DNA of 64,000 bases from Methylophaga sp. 41_12_T18 (GTDB lineage Bacteria > Pseudomonadota > Gammaproteobacteria > Nitrosococcales > Methylophagaceae). Numbering within the stretch: the stretch's first letter is position 1; every line of letters begins with the position of its first letter. Of this stretch, positions 57,368-64,000 are shown piece by piece. The stretch lies in assembly GCA_002163115.1 (NCBI GenBank), contig MAAI01000043.1, positions 1 to 64,000 of the forward strand, given 5' to 3'. The notes under the pieces are model-generated. The model had not been told where the DNA came from. It saw only the letters and a program-made list of their open reading frames with translations, and searched no databases. The position numbers were made by a program, and so were the translations under genes.

Positions 57368-57403
57368 AAACCTCACCTTTTAACTCATTAAAAGGTGAGG
57401 TTT
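57368..57403 (+). terminator. Terminator between cyclophilin gene and lpxH
   Basis: AAACCTCACCTTTTAA (57368-57383) and TTAAAAGGTGAGGTTT (57388-57403) make a perfect 16-bp stem with loop CTCA, followed by TATT. The right arm contains GGTGAGG, the only purine-rich ribosome site candidate for lpxH, which begins 8 bases after the stem. Confidence 0.85.
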
Positions 57404-57411
57404 TATTCACT

Positions 57412-58164
57412 ATGTCCACACTGTTTATCTCCGATCTTCACCTTAGCCCCGACAATCCAGAACTTATCGATCTTGCCACTCAGTTTCTAGTGAAAAACAC
57501 GCAAGATGTTTCTGCACTGTATATTCTTGGCGATCTATTTAATACCTGGCTGGGTGATGATGTCGTGCCTAACGAATTTAGTCCTTTCGTTACTGCGTTA
57601 CAACATTTACAGCAACAAGGCATTAAACTCTACTTAATGGTTGGTAACCGAGACTTTATGCTTGGCCGCATCTTTGCACAACAAGCCGGCTGCCAATTAC
57701 TTACTGATCCGACAGTCATTGAGCTTTATGGTCAACAAACCTTATTGATGCATGGCGACAGTTTATGTACCGATGATATTTCTTATCAACGCTACCGGTT
57801 ATGGTCTCGCAACAAGTTACTGCAGTGGTGTTTTTTAAAGCTACCGACTCGTTTCCGACAAAATATTTCCGATAAAATTAAACAGAAAAGTAGTCAGAAG
57901 AAGCAATATAAGTCCGCTATGATCATGGATGTGAATAGCAATGAAGTCGACAAAGTGATACGTAAATATAAAGTGAAATATTTGATTCACGGCCATACAC
58001 ACCGGCCCGCGATTCACTCAGTTAGCATTGGCAATACTATAACTCATCGTATTGTATTGGGAGATTGGTATAAGGAAGTAACGTATTTAAAATGCGATGA
58101 CCAAACCATGACATTAGTTGATCACCGCATCAATGCTGAACAATCAGTATTAGAACTTAGCTGA
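57412..58164 (+). CDS. lpxH: UDP-2,3-diacylglucosamine pyrophosphatase
   Basis: Hydrolyses UDP-2,3-diacylglucosamine to lipid X in lipid A synthesis at the inner membrane. Calcineurin-like motifs in order: FISDLHLSPDNP, GDLFNTWLGDD, GNRDFMLG, MHGDSLCTDD and HGHTHRPAIH, all metal ligands present. 250 residues. Its 3' end overlaps the dsbC stop on the other strand by 15 bases. Confidence 0.97.
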   Translation: MSTLFISDLHLSPDNPELIDLATQFLVKNTQDVSALYILGDLFNTWLGDDVVPNEFSPFVTALQHLQQQGIKLYLMVGNRDFMLGRIFAQQAGCQLLTDPTVIELYGQQTLLMHGDSLCTDDISYQRYRLWSRNKLLQWCFLKLPTRFRQNISDKIKQKSSQKKQYKSAMIMDVNSNEVDKVIRKYKVKYLIHGHTHRPAIHSVSIGNTITHRIVLGDWYKEVTYLKCDDQTMTLVDHRINAEQSVLELS

Positions 58165-58869
58165 TACCTGTTCATCTAAGATTTGTTTTAGACGTTTTGG
58201 TGGTACATAGCCAGGTAACATTTGGCCACTTTCAAGAAATAAAGCCGGCGTACCTTGCACACCTATTTTCCGCCCTAATTCGTACTGCGCTTGAATAGGG
58301 TTGTCGCAGCTTTCAGCTGTAACAGCATTACCACTTTTAGCATCATCCATTGCTTGCTGGCGATCGGTTGCACACCAAACATTTGCCGCTTTATCAAAGG
58401 ACTCTGAATCTATGCCTGCTCGTGGAAACGCTAAGTAACGAACCGCAATACCTAGATCATTATAGCCAGCCATTTCTTGGTGTAACTTTCGACAATAACC
58501 ACAGTCAATATCGGTAAATACAGTGATGGTATGTTCAACCTTTTCCGGTGAATATATGATCATATCTGTTTCATTCAATGTTGATAACGCTTGTTTTCTT
58601 AAGCTAACTCGCTTGTTTTCAGTCAAGTTTTGACGTGTTTGCAATGAGACAACATCACCTTGAAACACATAACGTAAATCTTGTGAAAAGTAGACAATTT
58701 CACCATTTATAACCGTTTCTATCATCCCGGTATTATCAACGGGACTAATACTGTCAATGCTGACACCCGGCATAATGACTTCTAGTTGTTTCTTAATTTC
58801 AGCATTATCTGCTGCTTGAACAACAAGGCTGGCTAGTAATAATAGCGGCGCAACAACGTTTTTCAACAT
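58150..58869 (-). CDS. dsbC: Thiol:disulfide interchange protein DsbC
   Basis: Periplasmic disulfide isomerase. Signal peptide MLKNVVAPLLLLASLVVQA, N-terminal dimerisation domain (about 20-80) and thioredoxin domain with active site DIDCGYCRKLH and cis-Pro GTPALF; a second Cys pair (VWCATDR and SCDNP) is present as in DsbC. 239 residues. Converges on lpxH with overlapping ends. Often follows xerD, as here with yajQ between. Confidence 0.95.
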   Translation of the reverse strand: MLKNVVAPLLLLASLVVQAADNAEIKKQLEVIMPGVSIDSISPVDNTGMIETVINGEIVYFSQDLRYVFQGDVVSLQTRQNLTENKRVSLRKQALSTLNETDMIIYSPEKVEHTITVFTDIDCGYCRKLHQEMAGYNDLGIAVRYLAFPRAGIDSESFDKAANVWCATDRQQAMDDAKSGNAVTAESCDNPIQAQYELGRKIGVQGTPALFLESGQMLPGYVPPKRLKQILDEQVSAKF

Positions 58870-58877
58870 AATGTTTC

Positions 58878-59363
58878 CTAATCTCTAAAATTATTGAACT
58901 GTAACGGCATATCGACCGCATCATTGCCTCGTAGTAAAGTCATCACACCTTGTAAATCATCACGCTTCTTGCCTGTTACTCGTACACTCTCACCTTGTAC
59001 TGCAGCTTGAACTTTTGATTTACTTTCTTTGATTAATTTAACAATCTTACGAGAAAGGTCTTTATCAATCCCCTCCCTAACAATAACATCTTGTTTACGC
59101 ATTTTGCCGTTACCAATGGAGTCTTTTATTTCAAGACAACTTATATCAATGCTACGTTTAACTAATTTTAATCTGAGAATGTCAGCCAACTGCTCTAGTT
59201 GAAAGTCACTATCCGCATGCATCGTTAGTACCTTGTCCGACTGTTCAACTCGTGCATCAGTTCCACGAAAATCAAAACGGTTTGCTACCTCACGATTCGC
59301 CTGATCAACCGCATTAGTCAACTCATGTTTATCTACTTCAGAAACGATATCAAACGATGGCAT
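58878..59363 (-). CDS. YajQ family cyclic-di-GMP/nucleotide-binding protein
   Basis: Small protein of 161 residues with the YajQ start [20 protein letters not shown] and [13 protein letters not shown], and two ferredoxin-like halves. Family members bind nucleic acid or, in Xanthomonas, cyclic-di-GMP. Lies 8 bases before dsbC. The exact role here is unknown. Confidence 0.93.
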   Translation of the reverse strand: MPSFDIVSEVDKHELTNAVDQANREVANRFDFRGTDARVEQSDKVLTMHADSDFQLEQLADILRLKLVKRSIDISCLEIKDSIGNGKMRKQDVIVREGIDKDLSRKIVKLIKESKSKVQAAVQGESVRVTGKKRDDLQGVMTLLRGNDAVDMPLQFNNFRD

Positions 59364-59431
59364 TACTTTCTCCTAACTATATTCATAAATGAACGGCAGT
59401 TTACCATTTGCTCATCGACAAATCTGCAATT

Positions 59432-60364
59432 TCATCCCCGCGGATGATGCTGTGCATGTAATGTTTTTAATCGCTCTTTAGCGACGTGGGTGTAAATCTG
59501 CGTGGTAGATAAATCTGAATGGCCGAGAAGTAACTGTACAACTCTAAGATCGGCACCATGATTAAGTAAATGGGTAGCAAACGCATGGCGCAGTGTATGC
59601 GGTGACAACTCTTTATCTATATCAGCTAACTGTGCATAACGTTTAATCAAATACCAAAAGGCCTGCCGTGACATAGCTTTGCCGCGACGCGTCGGAAATA
59701 GATCTTCGCTAATACGACCGCTTAATATTATTGGTCTGCTCTCTAGTAAATAGCGTTGTAACCAATCCATCGCTATCTCACCTAACGGTACTAACCGTTC
59801 TTTATTGCCTTTACCAATGCAACGAACTAATCCTTGCCGTAAGTTTACTTGCTCAAACTTAAGTGTTATCAGTTCAGTTACCCGTAAACCCGTTGCGTAT
59901 AGCACTTCTAACATTGCGCGATCACGTAAGCCGATAACATCACTGTCATCGGGTTGGTTGAGTAAGGAATCCACTTCAGCTTCAGTAATGCTTTTCGGTA
60001 AAGGCTTGCCCAACCTTGGTGACTCAATCTGACTAGTTGGATCACTATCACGAACTTCTTCACGAGTAAGGTAGCGATAAAAGCGACGTAATGATGACAA
60101 AAAACGTGCCTCACTGCGTACTTTTCGGCCTTCCCTCATCCGCTCGTTTTGATAGCGAAGAATATCGTTGCGAGTTGCAACTGACAGGTCAATATCAAAT
60201 GTGCTTAACCAGCCTGCAAAAGCTAATAAATCACGACGATAAGCTACAACTGTATTTTTACTTAAGCCTGATTCCAGCCATAAAGAGTCTAAAAATGGCT
60301 CTAAATAAAAGCAAGTTACAGCTTCGAATTTGTCATCACTCAAATTTGATGATTCTTCACTCAT
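59432..60364 (-). CDS. xerD: Site-specific tyrosine recombinase XerD
   Basis: Resolves chromosome dimers at dif with XerC. The 310 residues comprise an N-terminal SAM-like core-binding domain (YLEPFLDSLWLESGLSKNT) and a catalytic domain with Arg in ATGLRVTEL, Lys in GKGNKERLVPLG, HTLRHAFATHLL, LGHSDLSTTQIYTH (His and Tyr nucleophile). Followed by yajQ and dsbC; xerD-dsbC linkage is widespread in gammaproteobacteria, which favours XerD over XerC. Confidence 0.95.
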   Translation of the reverse strand: MSEESSNLSDDKFEAVTCFYLEPFLDSLWLESGLSKNTVVAYRRDLLAFAGWLSTFDIDLSVATRNDILRYQNERMREGRKVRSEARFLSSLRRFYRYLTREEVRDSDPTSQIESPRLGKPLPKSITEAEVDSLLNQPDDSDVIGLRDRAMLEVLYATGLRVTELITLKFEQVNLRQGLVRCIGKGNKERLVPLGEIAMDWLQRYLLESRPIILSGRISEDLFPTRRGKAMSRQAFWYLIKRYAQLADIDKELSPHTLRHAFATHLLNHGADLRVVQLLLGHSDLSTTQIYTHVAKERLKTLHAQHHPRG

Positions 60365-60426
60365 AATTATTAGTTCATCACACCATTGTTATCTGCAAAA
60401 ATATGTATGATAAATCTATAACAAAA

Positions 60427-60459
60427 AAAAGGGCAGTGCTGAAACAGCACTGCCCTTTT
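60427..60459. terminator. Terminator of the rpsP-rplS operon
   Basis: AAAAGGGCAGTGCT and AGCACTGCCCTTTT form a 14-bp stem around GAAAC, with A and T runs on either side. It ends the rpsP-rimM-trmD-rplS transcript. Confidence 0.93.
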
Positions 60460-60505
60460 TAATAATCTATCCTGAATCAAAAACTCAATCCAGAATTGGG
60501 AATTA

Positions 60506-60853
60506 TTAACCCAACTTTTCTTTAATACGTGCAGCCTTACCAGTAAGTTCACGTAAGTAGTATAGTTTCGCGCGGCGAACATCACCACGGCGAATTACTT
60601 CAACACTACCTATTGCTTGGCTATGTGTTTGGAAAACACGTTCTACACCAACACCATTCGAAATTTTGCGAACTGTGAATGCAGAATGTAAACCACGGTT
60701 ACGCTTAGCGATTACAACACCTTCAAAGGCTTGTTCACGCTCACGATCACCCTCTTTAATTTTTACTTTTACAACAACTGTATCGCCTGAAGAAAATGCA
60801 GGGATGTCCTGTCTTAATTGTTCAGCATTCAGCTGTTCGATAATATTACTCAT
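60506..60853 (-). CDS. rplS: 50S ribosomal protein L19
   Basis: Ribosomal protein of 115 residues at the subunit interface. [43 protein letters not shown] and the C-terminal [20 protein letters not shown] are typical of L19. Last gene of the rpsP operon, before the strong terminator. Confidence 0.98.
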   Translation of the reverse strand: MSNIIEQLNAEQLRQDIPAFSSGDTVVVKVKIKEGDREREQAFEGVVIAKRNRGLHSAFTVRKISNGVGVERVFQTHSQAIGSVEVIRRGDVRRAKLYYLRELTGKAARIKEKLG

Positions 60854-60867
60854 TGTTCAACTCCCAA

Positions 60868-61611
60868 CTATTCCTGCCCATTTTCGGCAATAAATTGTTC
60901 TAATAACGCTTTCTGTTCGCTAGTCAGTGTTGCCACATCTAACAAATCAGATCGCCGTAACCACGTTCGACCTAAAGACTGTTTAAGGCGCCACTTTCGT
61001 ATTGCCTCATGATCTCCACTTAACAGTACTTCAGGTACTGTCTGGTCATCCAATTGTTCGGGTCTTGTATAATGTGGATGGTCTAATAAACCGTCCATGA
61101 ATGAATCTTGCAGTGCAGATTCAGCATCACCCAACACACCTGGTAATAATCTAGCCACGCCATCAATTAAGACCATCGCTGCTAATTCACCACCACTAAG
61201 GACATAGTCACCAATAGACCATTCCTCATCAATCTCTTGCTCTATCAAACGTTCATCGACGCCTTCATAGCGACCGGCAACAAAAATCATCGTTTCTCTT
61301 GTTGCCAGCTCTTTTAAACTTTGTTGATCCAACACTTTACCTTGCGGTGAAAGATAAGCAACCTTTGTTTGCTCGCCCAACTGCTTTTTTGCAGCATGTA
61401 TGGCATCACGTAAGGGCTTAACCTTCATCACCATACCTGGACCACCACCATAAGGCCGATCATCCACCGTTTGATGTTTATCTTGAGTGAAATCACGAGG
61501 ATTCCAATATTCAAGACTTAACTTATCTTGCGTTACCGCCCGACCCGTTACACCATATTGCGTTATTGCATCAAACATTTGAGGAAACAAAGACACCACA
61601 CCTAAGCGCAT
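60868..61611 (-). CDS. trmD: tRNA (guanine37-N1)-methyltransferase
   Basis: Methylates G37 in tRNAs reading CUN, CCN and CGG to prevent frameshifting. SPOUT trefoil-knot fold of 247 residues: [44 protein letters not shown] and [16 protein letters not shown]. Standard order rimM-trmD-rplS. Confidence 0.98.
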   Translation of the reverse strand: MRLGVVSLFPQMFDAITQYGVTGRAVTQDKLSLEYWNPRDFTQDKHQTVDDRPYGGGPGMVMKVKPLRDAIHAAKKQLGEQTKVAYLSPQGKVLDQQSLKELATRETMIFVAGRYEGVDERLIEQEIDEEWSIGDYVLSGGELAAMVLIDGVARLLPGVLGDAESALQDSFMDGLLDHPHYTRPEQLDDQTVPEVLLSGDHEAIRKWRLKQSLGRTWLRRSDLLDVATLTSEQKALLEQFIAENGQE

Positions 61612-61624
61612 GTTACTTGTCTCA

Positions 61625-62140
61625 TCAATAATCTACTCCCCAATCAACTCGAATAAGCTTTGCATTCAAATCAACCAGTTCAACAAACTCACCCAAGACA
61701 AACGGAATCAATCGCTCTTCATTATTGCCATCTTCTTTCACTACCAACACGTCATGTGCACCAGTTTCAAGTAAATGATCAACTTGCCCTAATACTTCAT
61801 CCTGCAAGTTAATAACAGTTAATCCGACTAAATCAGACCAGTAATACTCATCTTTTCCCGTTGGTTTTAACTGTGAGTGTTTTATTGCTAGCTCGACACC
61901 CACTAAAGGTAAAACTTGGTCACGGTCAGTTATATTTTCTAACGCCATGACGACACCCTTACCTTGAGTGCGACCATCAGTTACTTTCACCTCAACCCAC
62001 TCACCTCTGCGTGAGATAAATAAAGGTGAGTAACTTAAAACATTACTGCGGGGATCAGTGAATGAAAATACTTTCACCCAACCTTTAACCCCAAAGGCAC
62101 CAGATATTTTACCTACCGGAATAAATTCCTCGGAACTCAT
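61625..62140 (-). CDS. rimM: 16S rRNA processing protein RimM
   Basis: Assists maturation of the 30S head and binds S19. 171 residues with [21 protein letters not shown] in the N-terminal barrel and a PRC-like C-terminal barrel containing [13 protein letters not shown] and [14 protein letters not shown]. Sits between rpsP and trmD. Confidence 0.97.
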   Translation of the reverse strand: MSSEEFIPVGKISGAFGVKGWVKVFSFTDPRSNVLSYSPLFISRRGEWVEVKVTDGRTQGKGVVMALENITDRDQVLPLVGVELAIKHSQLKPTGKDEYYWSDLVGLTVINLQDEVLGQVDHLLETGAHDVLVVKEDGNNEERLIPFVLGEFVELVDLNAKLIRVDWGVDY

Positions 62141-62169
62141 TAATCTTGAACCTTACAAACAGTAGTTAA

Positions 62170-62418
62170 TTAAGCGGCTTCTTGAGCTTGCTTAATTAAT
62201 TTTGCAACGCGATCGCTAGGCTGCGCACCTAAACCAACCCAATGAGAAATACGTTCTAAATCTAAACGTAATGTCTCTTCTTGGCCTTTAGCCAATGGGT
62301 TAAAAAATCCTAAACGTTCAATGCAACGACCATCACGTTTGTTACGTGAATCTGTCACTACTACACCATAGAAAGGACGTTTTTTTGCGCCGCTGCGAGT
62401 TAATCTAATTGTTACCAT
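62170..62418 (-). CDS. rpsP: 30S ribosomal protein S16
   Basis: 82-residue ribosomal protein with [20 protein letters not shown] and [19 protein letters not shown], diagnostic of S16. First gene of the rpsP-rimM-trmD-rplS operon, 86 bases after ffh. Confidence 0.98.
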   Translation of the reverse strand: MVTIRLTRSGAKKRPFYGVVVTDSRNKRDGRCIERLGFFNPLAKGQEETLRLDLERISHWVGLGAQPSDRVAKLIKQAQEAA

Positions 62419-62504
62419 AATTCTGCCCGTGAAAAACTGGATCGAAAAACAGACGTATTCTACGCATATATCTAGCGTTTGAAAAGAATAAGTTGCTTTA
62501 TATT

Positions 62505-63872
62505 TTAAAAGGGTAAACCACCGCCCATCGGTAGCTTGCCACCTAAGCCTCGCATCATCTTAGCTAAGCCGCCTTTTTGTGACATTTTCTTCATCATCTT
62601 CTGCATTTGAGCAAACTGTTTTAATAAACGATTCACGTCTTGGATTTGCGTTCCTGATCCTGCTGCAATACGTTTTTTGCGAGAACCTTTAATAATATCT
62701 GGCCGAGTGCGCTCTTTTTTTGTCATTGAATTAATGATTGCTTCGAGCTTATTTAGCTCACCATCATTCACTTGTTGCTTTGCAGCGGCTGGGATATTAG
62801 CCATGCCCGGCATTTTTTCCAACATAGAACTCATTCCGCCCATCTTGCCCATCTGGCGTAATTGATCGCGAAAATCTTCTAAATCAAAGCCCTTACCCTT
62901 TTTAAGTTTAGATGCTAATTTTTCCGCCGCACCTTTATCCACTTTACGTTGAACATCTTCAACTAAGGATAAGACATCACCCATGCCTAATATTCGTGAA
63001 ACAACTCGATCAGGATGAAAAGGTTCTAAGGCATCTGTTTTTTCGCCCACCCCCATAAACTTGATCGGCTTACCGGTGATCTGCCTAATAGATAGTGCTG
63101 CACCACCTCGTGCATCACCGTCTGTTTTAGTTAAGATAACACCAGTTAGCGGTAAAGCATCATTAAATGCTTTTGCTGTTACAGCGGCATCTTGCCCTGT
63201 CATGCTATCAACAGTAAACAATGTTTCAACAGGATCGATTGCCGCGTGGATCTGTTTGATTTCAGTCATCATGTCATCATCAATATGAAGACGACCGGCG
63301 GTATCGATAATAACTACATCAACAAACTGTAGCTTTGCCTGCTCTACTGCTGCTTTGGCAATTTCAACTGGATTTTGATCTGGTTGACTGGGGAAGAACT
63401 TCGCATCTACTTCAGTGGCCAACGTTTGTAACTGTTCAATCGCCGCAGGGCGATAAACGTCAGCACTGGCAACCATCACTGATTTTTTTTCACGTTCTTT
63501 TAACCAACGGGCTAATTTAGCCACACTGGTCGTTTTACCTGCGCCTTGTAAACCTGCCATCAAGATAACAGCTGGAGGTTGTGCATTCAGGTTGAGAGAC
63601 TCATTAGCCTCCCCCATGACTGCAACCAGCTCATCATTGACCACTTTAACCAAGGCTTGGCCCGGTGTCAGGCTACGCAGTACATCTTGGCCCATTGCTC
63701 GTTCTTTTACACGCTCGATAAACTCACGAACAACAGCTAAAGCAACATCAGCCTCTAGCAATGCCATGCGAACTTCGCGCAATGTCTCTTTTACATTATC
63801 TTCTGTTATTCGACCTTGTCCGCGCAGCTTTTGTAGCGTACCACCAAGTCTTTCACTCAAACTATCAAACAT
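62505..63872 (-). CDS. ffh: Signal recognition particle GTPase Ffh
   Basis: Binds signal sequences of nascent membrane proteins with 4.5S RNA. Of 455 residues, N domain (about 1-90), G domain with [24 protein letters not shown] and [10 protein letters not shown], then the methionine-rich M domain ([31 protein letters not shown]). Directly upstream of rpsP in the usual order. Confidence 0.98.
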   Translation of the reverse strand: MFDSLSERLGGTLQKLRGQGRITEDNVKETLREVRMALLEADVALAVVREFIERVKERAMGQDVLRSLTPGQALVKVVNDELVAVMGEANESLNLNAQPPAVILMAGLQGAGKTTSVAKLARWLKEREKKSVMVASADVYRPAAIEQLQTLATEVDAKFFPSQPDQNPVEIAKAAVEQAKLQFVDVVIIDTAGRLHIDDDMMTEIKQIHAAIDPVETLFTVDSMTGQDAAVTAKAFNDALPLTGVILTKTDGDARGGAALSIRQITGKPIKFMGVGEKTDALEPFHPDRVVSRILGMGDVLSLVEDVQRKVDKGAAEKLASKLKKGKGFDLEDFRDQLRQMGKMGGMSSMLEKMPGMANIPAAAKQQVNDGELNKLEAIINSMTKKERTRPDIIKGSRKKRIAAGSGTQIQDVNRLLKQFAQMQKMMKKMSQKGGLAKMMRGLGGKLPMGGGLPF

Positions 63873-64000
63873 GAGTCACCTTAAACCAACGTTACTGGCG
63901 TAATTCCGCCGAGAATTAACCATCTATATTTATAATCTACCAATTATAACCGAAATATATTGTTCAGATTATGATTACATCGTTTATCATTTAAGCTTAT
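63873..64000. other. Upstream region of ffh, no gene seen
   Basis: AT-rich, with a TATAAT on the minus strand (63943-63948) that may be the ffh -10; no convincing -35 at the right distance. Nothing else recognised before the window end. Confidence 0.3.

Overview
The window is a piece of a gammaproteobacterial chromosome of moderate-to-low GC. The evidence is gene order and family: fabB-fabA; rpsB-tsf-pyrH-frr-uppS-cdsA-dxr-rseP-bamA-skp-lpxD-fabZ-lpxA; rpsP-rimM-trmD-rplS; yfgM-bamB-der; glnS-cysS; ffh. A marine or aquatic relative of Methylophaga or Cycloclasticus would fit, but genus is a guess. I see no IS element, prophage, CRISPR array or plasmid gene, and no gene-free stretch longer than about 300 bases.

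Layout. 1-0.75 kb: fabB (cut by the window edge) and fabA. 0.9-6.6 kb: a Lap-type type I secretion locus on the minus strand (ABC exporter, membrane-fusion protein, LuxR-family regulator with a degenerate receiver, and a TolC-like outer-membrane gene interrupted by a one-base frameshift). 6.7-10.2 kb: a small conserved protein, then der, bamB and yfgM. 10.3-11.7 kb: ammonium transporter amt behind a sigma-54 promoter and two NtrC-type sites. 11.7-24 kb: the translation, isoprenoid, phospholipid and outer-membrane operon on the minus strand, starting at rpsB. 24.3-27.7 kb: map-glnD, diverging from rpsB. 27.8-52.0 kb: a ComEA-like gene and a large, visibly more AT-rich surface-polysaccharide cluster, all on the minus strand. 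52.2-52.4 kb: tRNA-Arg and tRNA-Pro. 52.5-63.9 kb: housekeeping genes folD, cysS, glnS, a cyclophilin, lpxH, dsbC, yajQ, xerD, rplS-trmD-rimM-rpsP and ffh.

The polysaccharide cluster reads as a Wzx/Wzy pathway. A WbpM-type 4,6-dehydratase and a WbpV-like reductase should make UDP-6-deoxy-HexNAc (QuiNAc or FucNAc), which a PglC-like transferase loads on undecaprenyl phosphate. Gmd and Fcl make GDP-L-fucose for a GT11 fucosyltransferase. Eight other glycosyltransferases, three methyltransferase-fold or DUF268 proteins and an acyltransferase build and decorate the repeat. Two flippases and one EpsG-like polymerase are present; no Wzz or WaaL ligase was recognised. glmS in the cluster feeds amino-sugar supply.

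The most interesting signal is a run of nine G in the coding strand of the acyltransferase. As written it truncates the protein. Removing one G restores a family-like C-terminus whose stop overlaps the next gene's start, which is the expected structure of a phase-variable O-acetyltransferase. A second coding disruption, at a run of eight A, lies at the start of the DUF268 gene. Other notable points are the NtrC/sigma-54 architecture of amt and a cyclophilin gene with two plausible starts, one exported and one cytosolic.
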